NCBI GenBank assembly: GCA_947579605.1
Contig: OX388312.1
Location: 23,769,313-23,833,312, forward strand
Length of the DNA: 64,000 nt
Source of the DNA: Athripsodes cinereus
Lineage: Eukaryota > Arthropoda > Insecta > Trichoptera > Leptoceridae
Reading direction: 5' to 3'
Position 1 is the first letter of the stretch. The number at the start of each line of letters is the position of its first letter. Made by a program: the position numbers and the translations under genes. Below the pieces are notes generated by a model. It had not been told where the DNA came from and searched no databases. It saw only the letters and a list, made by a program, of their open reading frames with translations. Below, one piece after another: positions 45,011-57,878 of the stretch.

Positions 45011-47187
45011 ATTCATGGCATTCCATAGAAATATTGCATTACATTTGATTATTTTAAGATACGTGTCGTCTACATATCACTGTCAATAATGTACACCTAC
45101 AAAATATATGTGTTTCATACACAGGTGAGTACTCCATTCTTTTGTATCGATAACATCAAACTCTTATTTACATAATAGCTTTTTATTTTATGACAATCAC
45201 GAATGATAAAAAAGCAAAGACAAGATAACCCCTTTTACAAAAAAAGTTTTTCCCTTTGAAGGTGAGAAGGATTGTTTCCAATAAATGATCGACACCTTTT
45301 CACTGCCTACGGGATTGGCTTTGATTTTTATTTTTGTTTATTATTATTCTTGTCACAATAAAACAACGGTTGACAGAATACGTCCTTTTATAAAATTAGG
45401 GATGGAAATTTTATTTCAAAGAATAAAAAGTAATATTGGAGAAATAATCGAAAATGAATATTTATGAGGCGAGGTAAATATACCAATTTCACTTTGAATT
45501 GGATGGAAACGTCGTTCAATGGCGCATGTTTTAACAAAACATTTTAAATTTATTTTCTAATCATCCACATATTGAATGTACTTCTGCTTATTCAACTTAA
45601 CATGAATTCATCGTATGTACGTGTATATCATATTAATTACATAGGAATACTTGTTTTCCTACAATTTAACCTAGAGGGCTGTTATATTACGAAATATTCG
45701 CACACACTTTGGCCCGTCGATGATCTTCTTCAAAACAAGGAGGAATTAAGGCTTCTTTTCAAAAAGATATATTGGAACCTATATCATTCGACATCATAAC
45801 AAAACTTTTTTAAAATAGTACTTTAAATATTACGGAAATTGCCTTTTCAAGTTAACGGAAAAAATATTGCTTAATTATCAAGGTACCTACGTCAGGTTTC
45901 ACAATTTTTTCGTATTCTATAATTTTTTCACACTTTCATTAGAGATAAAAGCTTAAAAAAATCGTGGAAATTTCTATTTATAACGCAAACAAAAACATTT
46001 CTTCTAGTTCTCAAACTATGTCAAACACATTGACAATATTCACACTTAAAACGCACCAAAGTTTCTTGTACAGGTATTTGAAGTTTATTTGGATAAATAA
46101 ATCGATATGATAATTTTACACCATGGATACTTCAATTATTTGAAAACTTTGATGAGGGTCTGTTAAGTATATAGGTATATACCTTACTAAAGAAGTACTA
46201 AAATATATTGTACATTCAAATAAAGAAAAAATGAATATGGGTAAGTACTTAAATAATATTCGAATATGGTTATATTCAAAATGGTAGTATTATTTCGTAT
46301 GGTAATGCGTTAGAGTATATTGTGTATAAGACTTTTCATCTACTTAGCGCAATATTATTTCTGTTTTTATTGAACCAACTTTTTCTAAAGTAGGTAAGTA
46401 GTATAATAATAAATTTAGTATAATAAAACCTGAGAAGTTATTGTTTTGTTTCACCTAGTTTTACTTTTTTCCTAACTAAATGAAAATTTGTTTTTGTTAG
46501 TTAAAATATAGGTTCTTACTAAGATGTCAATAAGATTCTTTCTATGTTTTTCAGGAATAAATAAAACTCTTTTATGTTATATTAATTCAGGCTTTCCCAT
46601 AAAATACGAATACATACACTTAGGTAATGAAACAACGAATGAGTATAATAACAAAATCATTAATATCATTGCCTGAAGTTAAAATCACCCATTACCTAAA
46701 AACTCCATTGCCGAATTTGACGTACATACATAGTTAGGTAATTACAGAAATTTGTAAAAGTGACTTCATCGATACAAAACTATATATAAAAATATCATAA
46801 TATATGTGAGCACATGAGAAATTAATAAATTTATTTTATGGCACAACTACTTTATTCCTATCGAAAAGTTTCAATATTGTTTATTAACTTTTGAAAGACT
46901 TTGTATTTTTACGAAGTGAAATTTATCGTCACAATAATAATAAGAAATAGTTAGAAGTCAGTAAAATGTAAGAATTGTGTGTACTACCTACATTTATAAC
47001 AAACATCGTATCTATCAAATGATTCTGCTAAGTAATAATGTGATAGAAATATCGTAAACTTTATTATGAAGATACTAATAAAATTGTAAACAATTTCAGT
47101 ATTGCTGTCTCTTTGCCTTCCCAACATAGTACATTATTATTATGTAATTGTAAGAGTTTAGAACTTTAAATGCAAAATATTATACAT
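45011..47187. other. No recognised feature
   Basis: AT-rich. The open frames at 45285 and 45572 show no family likeness. Confidence 0.5.
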
Positions 47188-47520
47188 GCCCTCATGCCAT
47201 ATTTAAAGTGGGGTAGGCAGAGAGGAAGGAATGCCATATAGATCTATCCATACACAGTTCTATCGCTTCCTTTACATTCACACAATTTCTCATACACGCA
47301 CGTTGGTTTCTCTTACTCAATACAGGCCCGTCCTTGAGAAGTTGATTCACATGATCAAGTCACGTGTTCCACCATCTCCCCTGTCTCACACCTCCTCTTT
47401 CAGATAAGTTAATCCTCATTGTCATCCTTTTATCATCCCATTCCTTCCATATGTTCAAACCATCTTTACTTATTTATACGCCTTCTTTCCACAACACTCC
47501 TCTTGCATCCACTCATTTTT
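47188..47520 (-). pseudogene. LINE C-terminal fragment (family E)
   Basis: The minus strand reads RWFEHMEGMG, then after disruption LDHVNQLLKDGPVLSKRNQR, then ACMRNCVNVKEAIELCMDRS and LSAYPTLNMA-stop. This matches the C-terminus of the fragment at 54845, with a longer N-terminal part. The H(M/V)E...R...DHV...RRACM...EAxxxCxDRSxW pattern is a common LINE (RTE/L2-like) ending. Stops break the N-terminal part. Confidence 0.65.
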
Positions 47521-47801
47521 CTAATAAATAATAGTAGGTATTGATATCCTTCTAGAACCAAAAAATATTTCTGAAGATTTTCTTTGAATCCTTTTATATA
47601 ATAATTGTAAAGAATTACAAAAATATCGACCATAACTTATATTATCCTTTTCAGCGTTCCATCTCACCTGGCAGAAATGTTAAGCCGTGGAATGCACTCG
47701 AATCACTTCAAACAAGTTGATATCCATATTATTTAAGTAACTGTAAAAAAAATGCCAAAGGTAAATCTGTGATCTCCTACAACTTAAAAAAACGCATTGC
47801 A

Positions 47802-47940
47802 GTTCTTCATTTCTTCTCTCAATTCATCAATAGCTCGCTGTATATAGCAGTATAAGAGAGCTGGCGACATTGAGCATCCCTGTCTTACACCTTGTTCGAC
47901 CTTTGCTTCTGCGCAGCTCTCTCCGCTTTTAATTACAGAT
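47802..47940 (-). pseudogene. Internal fragment of the 58.8 kb LINE family
   Basis: 139 bases encode VIKSGESCAEAKVEQGVRQG and then CSMSPALLYCYIQRAIDELR on the minus strand. They differ from the matching part of 58830-59840 at only about ten positions. Both ends are abrupt: one joins cgcattgcag, the other joins Rep4. There is no tail, so this is not a simple 5' truncation. Confidence 0.75.
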
Positions 47941-47944
47941 ATAC

Positions 47945-48110
47945 TATAATGTAAGACATGAGCCATTAAGTCTCTGCCAGACTGTAAGCAGTGAAATGGA
48001 GTAAATCCTTCACCTAATTTTATCTTCTGCGTAAAATCATATGACCTTCCATTCATGAAATGCATGTTGCAAATCCATTTCGGATAAAAATTAGGTCATA
48101 CAGTCATTCA
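47945..48110 (-). repeat. Rep4 copy 2
   Basis: On the minus strand it reads tgaatgactgtatgac, catgcatttcatgaatggaa, ttacgcagaagataaaatta and ggtgaaggatttactccatt. It is the uninterrupted version of 42200-42480. It reads in frame into the LINE fragment beside it, probably by chance. Confidence 0.6.
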
Positions 48111-49224
48111 TTATAATGTTATTCTACACATACACAGTCTTAGAAGAATTGCGACATCTGCATTATTTTTATCAATCATATTTCAATTTTAAGAATATTA
48201 TCACCTCTCTTGCATACCTTCTGCTTCTTTTTCATATGGTACAAAACCTTATAGAGCTTCCGATCAAAACAATGTTTCAAGACTTGAATCAACTCATAAT
48301 AACATGTTATGTGTCTTAATACAATAAGTCCAAAATACTTTGGATGTTAGGAAAGTGTATTTTATTGCACAGTATAAATGATAAATGTCGTAAACGTTAT
48401 CGTTGGATAATATACGGATGTGAGTCATTATTTGAGTGCTTGCAAAAGTTTAATTTCATTATTGTGACTGACTGGAAGATAAATAATACTGTGAAAACCA
48501 TAGATTTATATGTACTAATAATATAATTCTATGGTGAAAACTCGTAAATATTACTTTTACTGATACATTTTGTTGATATCGTTTGACTTTCTTTATTAAG
48601 CATTATAAACTTGTTTCCGTTTACGCAATAAGCTGAGATCTGAGGTCTTAAGACAATTAATATCAAAATTCGTTTCCTTTCTGTGTACCTACAGGTTGAT
48701 TTAACATTGCATTATGTAATTTACCGACTGCAATCATAAATTTGACATCTTCGTTATTCAAAAAATGATAAGTTGTACAAGTTTTCATCAAATGAATTTT
48801 AAATACAATAGAATAGCCAAAGAGCACATAGGCATTTCAAAACTTTCAAAACAACACCTTTATAAAAAAGGACGGCAATATTTCTTTTACTTCTTGATTT
48901 TTTTCAAAAGAGACGTTCTTTATTTTCCTAGGATATTGTCAATCGACGATTGGAAGATGTCCATCTTGGATAAAATAAATTAGAGGTAAAAGAAAAGTTT
49001 ATTTCTTGAATGCAGAAAGAATATTAATTTACTTTACACCGACCTAGCGGGCTATCAAAGAGGTTCTGCGTGAATCGGGTCACCTTTTCAAATACATTGG
49101 CCTGATGGTATTGTCGTGGAAACATTGTCTCATGAAAGAGAGTTGTCTTGGCCTTCGTAAACAGAATAGATAGAAAAACAGAAAACCAAAAGATGACTGT
49201 GAAAAAATATATAATGCACCTCTC
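48111..49224. other. No recognised feature
   Basis: AT-rich. Open frames of 60-72 codons are at chance level. Confidence 0.5.
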
Positions 49225-49545
49225 CTACTACTTCTTCTTCTTCTTCAGTTAGGACTGTGTCCTGTGGTTCTCGGAGCCTGCTCCTGGGAGATGGACGCCC
49301 AGCTATCCCTCCACCGTTAGGGTGGTTTTCCTGAGGGTCTGTTTCCAGTCATGCATTCTCACCACTCAGTCTGAACTCGTTCTGCCCACATGATCTCTCC
49401 AAAAGCGTCTTCTTGCTCTTCCCCATCGCACAACATCTTCGACATAACAGATTATCTTTATTTCTGAGTTTCTTGCACTGTCACGAAGAGTTACACCTGC
49501 GATGGGTCGTAGAGTTTTCATCTAAGTGCTTCTAAGAAGGCTTTT
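49225..49545 (-). pseudogene. RTE-like LINE C-terminal fragment with GAA tail
   Basis: The minus strand reads IAGVTLRDSARNSEI, then VVR..., RRRFWRDHVGRTSSD, a stop, VVRMHDWKQTLRKTT and later a stop before LKKKK. The LRD...RN.(E/D)I ... HV.R ... W order is the familiar C-terminal pattern of RTE-type LINEs. The tail is (GAA)n, seen as cttcttcttcttc on the plus strand. Several stops show decay. Confidence 0.6.
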
Positions 49546-52500
49546 TGTTTTTGTTCTCACCTACTTATATATTTTAATACCTACCAACTAAGAATGAATC
49601 CTATCAATGTCAAACAATAGTTATTTTACAGTTATGCGTAGATTCAGACATCATAGATACGAAGGTGTACTCGTAGAAGTTTTGAAGGAAATTAATACTT
49701 TTAATGCGATATTAGGCTGACTGTCTGTAAAGTTTTGTATGCCACACAATAGAACAAGTGGTAAAATAAAGCACTATTGTTATAGTCAGTCGAACTTTTG
49801 ATGAAAAAAATTATGTACTCGTACATGTGTATAAATATGATGTTTATTAATGAGATTTGAAAATGATTAGGAAAATGTTTTTTCAAAAGTTAATAAAGTG
49901 TATGTTACAATTTGTATTAAATACTTGTATAGAAAACCACAGAAATATAAGTAGATTATATTTTTCTTTGTCTCGGCTGTTTCAAAAACTTATTGCTTCA
50001 AGGCACTTCGGTCAAAAAAGATCCCTGTTCATAGATATTTCAAAAACATAGTCTATCACAGCACATGTTCGAAGGGTGTCAATTTTTTCTATTGCAAATC
50101 ACTGACTTTTTGATGTCTTAAAGTTTTAAGTGGTACTGTAGTCTGTATTCTGACATGATTTAGAGTACGAACTTAGACAATTTTATTGGCGAAGTTTCGA
50201 TCTAATGAATAAATTTATCTAAATATATATAGGTACCTATATTGCGTAAAATATAAATTTCGATAAAAAATAATAAATTACATTTTCCTATTTAACTTAG
50301 CAATGAATAATATACTATTACTATGAAATAGTATTGTTAAGTTCAATAATTGTAATTAAACGAAGAACAACACGGTTTTCGAAATAATTAATACCTACCT
50401 AACACTTGTAACTACAAGAATACAAAACAATAATATCAAACCGTTTTATTCGAACGCAATCAAATATTTAATTATTCTCGAAAGGTAATAATCGAGAACG
50501 GACAAATAATAATAAATAATATATAAAACTAAAACAAACAATAATATTTAAATTATTTAATTTTTGGAAACGAACCGACAGCGGCGCGGCGCCAGAATCC
50601 CATTATAAAAGTTGATCCTCATGATAAAGGCTGTATTTATTAACCGAACAGAACCAACCCACTAAACCGCAATTCAATTTAAACGTCCATAATATTATAT
50701 ACTCACTTCTAATATAAACATATTAAATATTTGGTTTCCCTTAACATTTTTACCTCTCACTGTTTTTTTTGTATCCTTCGTTGTGTGTAGGTACCTACCT
50801 GCCCTTAGTTAGATGAGGATTAAAAAACATTTGGTTGCGCGGATGATACAAAATAATAAAATTTTGCGTAAGTATAAAACATTTCGAATTAGTTATCTGT
50901 TCTTCCACCAATATCAATTTTGTTAATATTCTTTCGATAAGCAAAAAATAATAATACTCGATTGTATTAAACGAATGAGTATAAAAAATATGTACTGAAT
51001 TATTTCTGAACTTATAAATATTCATAAACATTGTATTATTTAACAATTTGTATATGTTTTTCAATATTAAAACATTTTAGATATTTTGTGAAATTCAATT
51101 TCAAATTTATTGTTGCCCTTTCTCCCAATAATTCATATTGAAAATGAAGTGTGGAATTGGTGATCAAACATACACGTGTACGCTCACACTTTATTAAAAA
51201 AATATTCCCATTTTTTATATTATAGAGAAACTTTGGCAATTTGCGCGCACTTCTAATCATGTTTAAGTCGGAAATTAAAAATATACCTAAGCGAAACATT
51301 AAAATATTTTCTAATTTAAATAGATAATTTTTTCCAAGGAAATTAATCTAGATACCAGGGATATCAAATATGTGCACAAACAATAATGAAAATATTTTAT
51401 ATAATATGTATAATTTCCGTTTTTTTATCCTCAGGATTCACATAATACATATTATTATTAACTAGATTTATAAAATATCGAAAAATTTATGTCTTTTAAA
51501 CTTGATTCTTTTCAGTTGGGAAAAAATAACTGAATGGCTCAAACTGTTTTTAAGTTACGTGGCTACTGAATAAAAACGTTGATTATTTATTTGTTTCAAA
51601 TGTACCAACAAGCATATTATATTCATAAATTACAACAATACATAAAAAATAATCAATTAATACCCTCTTTATAGACACACCTATATGACACAATTGATTA
51701 GTTTGCCTATTAAATTATACATAAAACAACAACAAAAAAACAATATACAACTCCAAAAAAAAGGTAATTAGTGCACAACACATAAGTGTAATAATACGTA
51801 AAAAAGTATTGATTGTACAAATTTGATCTAGGCCTGGTGAAAAAGGAGGAGGAATGGGAAGAAAAAAAACACTCAGTTTCCAAAGAGAAAGTTTATGTCG
51901 TTTTTCAACAACGAGTATCTTATCCTTCTTCGAATTATATATTCAACATTTCATAATCTCGACTTGTTCCGCATAATAAATTATAGTTTATCCCAATTTA
52001 GGTACATAAAGAAAAAGACAGTTGAAAGATTAAATATATTTGTTGTAGTAAACAGATAAATTGATAAATAAATACAACATGTTTCCACTTACCTGTAGAT
52101 CTAAGTTAATTTTAAAACGGTGGAACACAAAGTAATGAACTTATTTAAATTATGTAAATTCTACGGTTGAGAGTCATGGAGGTAGGTACGATAATTACAA
52201 CACACTGATTATTTTTCTTTTTGAATAATAAAACTCTTCGGTAAAATAAAATTAAAAAGATCCACCATCGTAATGATCATTTATTTAAAGCGTACAAGTA
52301 TCATTAATTTGCATACGTTTATTTTTACTTGCATGTCATACTAAGTAGGTACCTATGTATGGAAAGCGGCTCTCAAACCAGTATCACCTGCTCTCTGAGA
52401 TATTTCATAGTATCCTTTTTATTTCATTCAACCAGGAGGTCTGGAGTTTTGTTGCATTATTATATATTATAGTGCCTACAATCTATCGAGGAAGTCCTAC

Positions 52501-52912
52501 TACATACTATGTTTATTTATAATACATACATAGTATCGCTTGACTTTGGTTTAAAGGTACAAAATCATAATACCTACATACTTCAATGCTAAGGAATGTG
52601 GGAGTGCGCCTGTTGAACTAGAGATATTCTTTGGTAGATTATCAGTTTTAAATCCCTAAAAGTCACGCTTTACAACGACGTATTTTTTAATTTCCTTTAG
52701 TATTTCCAAACGAAAACAAAATCAAAAATAATTTTTAACCATAGAATTATCAATCATAGAATTATGTTGCTGGTACTTTTTCTTCTTGCTGTAATTGTAA
52801 AGTTGGATATTCGCTCACTTTTCTTCACTGTATCTACATTGAAAATCACAACATTTTGGAGATATAAAAATAATTGGACTTAAATTTACAATGCGATTAT
52901 ATAATTGCAACA
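49546..52912. other. Long AT-rich stretch, one GC-rich spot
   Basis: The only landmark is acagcggcgcggcgccaga at about 50577-50596 with ttataaaag downstream. This is not enough for a promoter call. Confidence 0.45.
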
Positions 52913-53036
52913 TGAAAGCATTATAGCATTTATCACAAATGGGGTAGCTAGCGGACTATTTAGATGTAGTAAGCTTTCTCGTCGTCGTCCTCTTCGTGTC
53001 AATAAAAGATGGATAAGTGAAGACATTCAAGATACC
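52913..53036 (+). repeat. Rep1 copy, first half, split by the 53 kb TIR element
   Basis: tatcacaaatggggtagcta and gtcctcttcgtgtcaataaa, then agacattcaagatacc, where the TIR element begins. Confidence 0.65.
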
Positions 53037-53836
53037 AGTGGCCCGTTCCACCATTATACTTTTCAACTCTGCATTTTGCACTTTGCAATTTATCGGCTTG
53101 TTTCCGTTCCACCATTACATTTTTTCGCAAAGTAGGAGTTGCAAAGCGCAAAGTGAAAAGAAGACGCCATTTGCAAAGTAAATAGGCAGTTCTGTTCCAC
53201 CATTACTACTTTTCATAAAAAAAACTTTGCCAACATTGCGAACGAATTGTAAAGAATATTTTGACATTTCAAATTTGCGATTCGTTGTGTTGTGAAAGTA
53301 GACGGTTGTATATTATAGGTGTTTTAAGTAAATTTGTTATACAATGTGGCGAAAAATATTATTAGAAAGGGATGTGGAAGACGGAGTTGTGAGAAATTAT
53401 AAAAAAAAAGATAAATTTCCAAGATATTTTGCACACGCAGTTCCTGGAATATTTTGAATTGGTGATGATGTTACTAAAAGACCCAAAGAGAACATCTTTA
53501 TTTCTACTTCACAACTTCTAATACGGCTAATTTTTTTCTTAATAGTTTCCTTTCGGCTCATTTTTTCAAAAATTTACTCAAAAAACACGATCTAAAACAC
53601 AAACAACCGCAACGAAATGTCAAAATTGTCATATGATTGCTTACGCGCGAAACGCAGTACCACTTGGTTACTACTAGGTGTCGCTAATATCAATTGCAAA
53701 GACCTCGCAACTGGCGGCGACGCCGCAAAGTGGTCATTTTTTTTCGTGGAACGCGATCGCTTTGCACTTCGCAGAATTCTCGTATTGCAAAGTGCAAAAT
53801 GCAGAGTTGAAAAGTATGATGGTGGAACGGGCCACT
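53037..53836. mobile_element. 800-bp DNA transposon with ~50-bp TIRs, non-autonomous
   Basis: The ends agtggcccgttccaccat and atggtggaacgggccact are inverted. The match extends over about 50 bases (acttttcaactctgcatttt and gcactttgcaa on the left), with one mismatch. The left half repeats the gttccaccatta word at about 53044, 53106 and 53196. Short ORFs lie inside (for example a Met at about 53344 starting MWRKILLERDVEDGVV) but none resembles a transposase. The superfamily is uncertain; the GGCCCG-type end would suit PIF/Harbinger, but no 3-bp duplication is clear. Confidence 0.75.
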
Positions 53837-53922
53837 TAACTGAAGATTTTAAATGTGTTAATACGTGATGTTTTATGAAAACAGGACACTCAAAAGCTTA
53901 CTGGAAAGAGTGAGAGACGTTG
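53837..53922 (+). repeat. Rep1 copy, second half, after the 53 kb TIR element
   Basis: actgaagattttaaatgtg, cgtgatgttttatgaaaaca and ggacactcaaaagcttactg continue the copy of 52913-53036. Confidence 0.65.
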
Positions 53923-54194
53923 TTTTTCATATAATATTTATAAGAAGATATAATATTATATTTCGAATAACGTCCCTTTTTATGTTTTTTCTGGTAGATA
54001 TATAAAATTGCATTTAAATATATACTTATCAAATAAAATTATGCTATCTTCATTAATTCAATATTTAATAAGGATTGTTGTATTGCATCGAACTATTTGT
54101 GATTTTTTTGTATATGTTTAATGGCCTTGTGCCGTACCTATATGTTGTTATAAATAAATAAATTGTTGAAGGGTGTTTGTGTTAACACTGTGAA

Positions 54195-54285
54195 AATTCA
54201 TATTTAATAACTTATAAATAAATATAGTGAAAATATAAGTGTTTTAATTATTTATAAGTTATTAAATAAATAAATAAATTTCCAA
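54195..54285. repeat. Rep5 copy with internal inverted repeat
   Basis: atttaataacttataaataa and ttatttataagttattaaat are 20-bp inverted arms around tatagtgaaaatataagtg. It resembles a small MITE. The sequence between the arms also occurs, inverted, at 43468-43525. Confidence 0.6.
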
Positions 54286-54844
54286 ACTAACCAGAGAAAC
54301 AAGAGCATGCTTATACCTAATCATAAATGGGAATGAGTTTTACTTACTATTTCTCCATTAATGGAAGCCATAATTGTTTTAAATATCAAAATTTAATTAT
54401 AACTTTATCATTTTAAGATAAAGCGATAGAATTTTATTATTTATTGATGTTATAATTAATCATTGTTCTATGCATGAAGCTTTTGACAAACCAATGGTAA
54501 ATTTTCTAATTTAACTTCAAACGAATCGAAGTACTGTTTAGTTTCTTATGAACCAAAGAGAATATCAAAGAAATTATCAGTTAACAGTTAAAAAAATATT
54601 CAACAATTTTCTATTTAATAATTAAAGACTAACATAATTTCTGATAAACAACAAAAAGTATTATTCTTTGCATCATTGTAGATTGTTTATCCAAAGTTCA
54701 GAATGATTTAAAAATATATTCTTTTAAATAAAAGTAACATCACAAAACAAATTTGTAAATTACGTGTACGTTATCCTGTTAGGATAAAAAGCATATTTAT
54801 ATTTTTTTTCAACTATCAATTTATATAAATAAATACAACTGAGT
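54286..54844. other. No recognised feature
   Basis: AT-rich, without motifs. Confidence 0.5.
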
Positions 54845-55163
54845 TATACGTGGCTTGATCACGTGGATCAAATTTTCAAGGACGGCCGCGTGTTGAGTAA
54901 GAGGAATCGACGTGCGTGTATGAGAAACTGTACGAATGTGGAGGAAGCGAAGGAAGTGTGTAAATATAGATCTGTTTGGCGTTCCGTTCTCTCTGCCTAC
55001 CCCACTTGGGATACGGCGTGAGAGTATAGTATAGTATAGTATAACAATCATAAATTAATATAGGTATACAAAACGTTCCGTTCTCTCTGCCTACCCCACT
55101 TGGGATACGGGGTGAGAGTATAGTATAGTATAACAATCATAAATTAATATAGGTATACAAAAC
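54845..55163 (+). pseudogene. LINE C-terminus with AGTAT-repeat tail, 3' part tandemly duplicated (family E)
   Basis: In frame from 54851 it reads WLDHVDQIFKDGRVLSKRNR, then RACMRNCTNVEEAKEVCKYR, then SVWRSVLSAYPTWDTA and a stop. The frame is uninterrupted. The tail is (AGTAT)n. The last ~94 bases, from cgttccgttctctctgcc to ggtatacaaaa, occur twice in tandem (54980-55073 and 55074-55163); the second unit has fewer AGTAT repeats and gggg for ggcg. It is strongly 5'-truncated. Confidence 0.7.
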
Positions 55164-55391
55164 GATGTATTTTAAAGGTACCTATCGATATGTAAAAAAC
55201 ACATTCTTCTATAATACACCAAGAAACTATTGTAAGATTTACAAACCTTGGTCAACTATTTAACGTTCTTAAGTGGAAAGAATTTCCTTTTCACCAAGAA
55301 GTCATGATCATATTATGAATATTCTGACGATGTACAAAATTATGGTTTTCGTCTTTTATTTTTCTTTTTTGAGAAATCCCTGTTATAAGAC

Positions 55392-55545
55392 AGGTCTCCT
55401 ACTCTTTTCTGTTAGTTTCTGAGTGTCCTGTAAGAGGAGAATGTTCGTAAAACATCACGTTTAAGACATTCAACATCTTTAGTTCGGCGATGAGGATTGC
55501 CATCAATACCGAGTGTCACGAATTCTATTGCCACATAAAGGGAGG
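55392..55545 (-). repeat. Rep1 copy, partial
   Basis: caggtctcctactcttttct, gagtgtcctgtaagaggaga and cgtaaaacatcacgtttaag are well kept. The copy runs to attgccacataaaggg. Confidence 0.75.
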
Positions 55546-57878
55546 TATTCCATTTTCCCTTTTTTTAATAAAGGGAGGTAGGTATTCCTTTTTCCTTTTT
55601 TTTCAGGATCAATCGCTTAATGCAACCGGTTTCCAAACACAGAAAGAGAGAATGACTGGATCCTGACTTGTGATTTTCTTACCACTTTCATTTGTTGTAT
55701 GTGTTGGGTATGTAATGATCAGTTACTTTTTATGGTTACAGAGATACTTAACATATTATACACTACGCTTTGAAGAAACTGCTTGTGTAATTGATTGTGG
55801 CTATGAAATGCAACTAGTTTTAAGAACTTCAATCTAGTCTTAAGATATTTTGTATTAATTAAGGCAAACAACTAGTAGGTACGTATTAAATACGTAACTC
55901 TAAGTTAATTTTAAGTTCTTTTGTAAAACAATGGAATCGGTGGACATTAAAGGTTGTATTTAATTTTGGGGAGGATTTTGTCGGGGATAGCCCTTCAGGC
56001 GAACCTTGAGCCCTTCCTTGAGAAGAATTTGCGTGAAGAGTATGGATGACATGGGAATTGACATTCCTGCAACATCCATGGGTGAGGGAGGCTGCAACCC
56101 TTAATGTGTTCTATTGCCACAGAGAGGACGAATTGAATGCTTGTGAAGTTGATCCACTGGCTAAATAATAATGAAATGACGTAAATAAATCAATAAATTG
56201 ATGAATTTTATTCTAATATATCTAAAGCATACATTCAATTTCTGGCAGTTGATTTGTGGTGATCGTTTTTGTATTAAGATTTTATCTGGTTCATTCACAA
56301 GAATAAATAAACACTTGATAAATAAATAAATTATACAATGCTTAACATATCTATGATAAAATTCTTTCATCTTCCTTACATCTGCCGCGGTTGATATATA
56401 ATATAACAAAGCATCAATCTTGGCATAATTTATTTCATACATTTAATATCAACTCTAATTAATTTGATTAAGAGATCTAAAAGAACACAAAAGAAAACAA
56501 GTTTGCCGTATAAAATAATACACTATGTTTACCTACCTACCATCATACCTCCTCATTTTCGTTATGCGTTCATACCCGTGTATAGAGAGAGATTGTTGTT
56601 GTGGGTATTTGTTAATTGAAAACTTTGAATATATTAAAACTTCGTTGTTCTGATGTTATGATACGGGTAGGAACTTTCTTGCTCTTACACCTGGAATATT
56701 ATTGTGTCTGGATGGTTTGACGGTCAATAAACTTGCTTTGTACCTAAACGAAAATTGTTACATTATTAAAAATGTTCTAGTTTCCGCATTAATTAGCAAC
56801 AAAATACAAATATTTTTTTGTTATTTTGCCATATTAACTATAGGCATATTATCTAAAGTATTTGAGTGACAAAATAACAGCAGACAAACTAATTTCCATA
56901 AATTTCTTAAAGCAGATCTATCTTCTACAAAGAAGGGATATTAAAGCTATGTAAGTTTTTTTTTAGCTCAGAGCTTTGAAAAGACTTTGCTTTATTATTT
57001 AACAATATATTTTAATAGCTCTTGAATTCAGCAATTCGATGATGAGTCTATTACAAATGTTTTTTTAAGCCAAAGAAAGCACGCTCCTAATGATACAAAT
57101 ACTGAAATTGTATCAAAACATAACTCAGTTGTCTGTGGTAGAATTACAAACATAATTTTCATAAAATATCATATATTGAATTATGTTTTATTAATTCAGT
57201 ATAAATTATCAACGTAAATACTGATTTGAACAGGTTAATTATTTTATTGGTAATTAATAATTACATCAACAAGTTCTTGAAATATTTGCGTAGGAAGATT
57301 TTTAATTAATATAAGCTTCTAATCATAAGTCTGGTATGATGAAATTAAACCTTTTAACCCTTTCATTTATGATGATTCTTCTATTCAATAAGACGACTAT
57401 ACTACCCCTGATTGTATTAGGTAGATATTAACGCGAATAACTCTCCTCCCAAAATTTATACTATGTTATCTTTGATTTATTAATTTCTACAGTACCTAAG
57501 TATATCCATGTAATTAGTCCAGTTATTAAATGATCATCACGGTGGCATAAATTAAGTAATAAAATTTTCAATAATTTAAAGAACGGGTCAATAGTTTATG
57601 TAACATAATGTAATATATTATATTCTACAATTACGTAAATGTTTCACAAGGAATAGAAAAAATGCTGATGTTCTTATTTTTTCAAAGAAATCTATTTCTT
57701 CAATTATAGAAATACAAAGAATAACTAATCCGCATTGAAAAATATTATTTTCTCTAGTTAAATATGTTTATGATGACTACAAAAACCATGTTTATAATTC
57801 TCAAAGTTACTTTTTAAATATAAAATTGAAACATTAATAATTAATTTTGTACTAAACTTTTCCGTTCCGTTTTAAAAG
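55546..57878. other. Mostly AT-rich, unassigned GC-richer patch
   Basis: At 55965-56120 the sequence is GC-richer. One forward frame reads MTWELTFLQHPWVREAATLN before a stop, without a recognised family. The rest holds nothing that I can name. Confidence 0.4.

Noticed and set aside
50577..50615. Promoter (GC-rich spot plus ttataaaag)
   Set aside because: No ORF, exon or initiator signal follows; a TATA-like word is expected often in AT-rich DNA.
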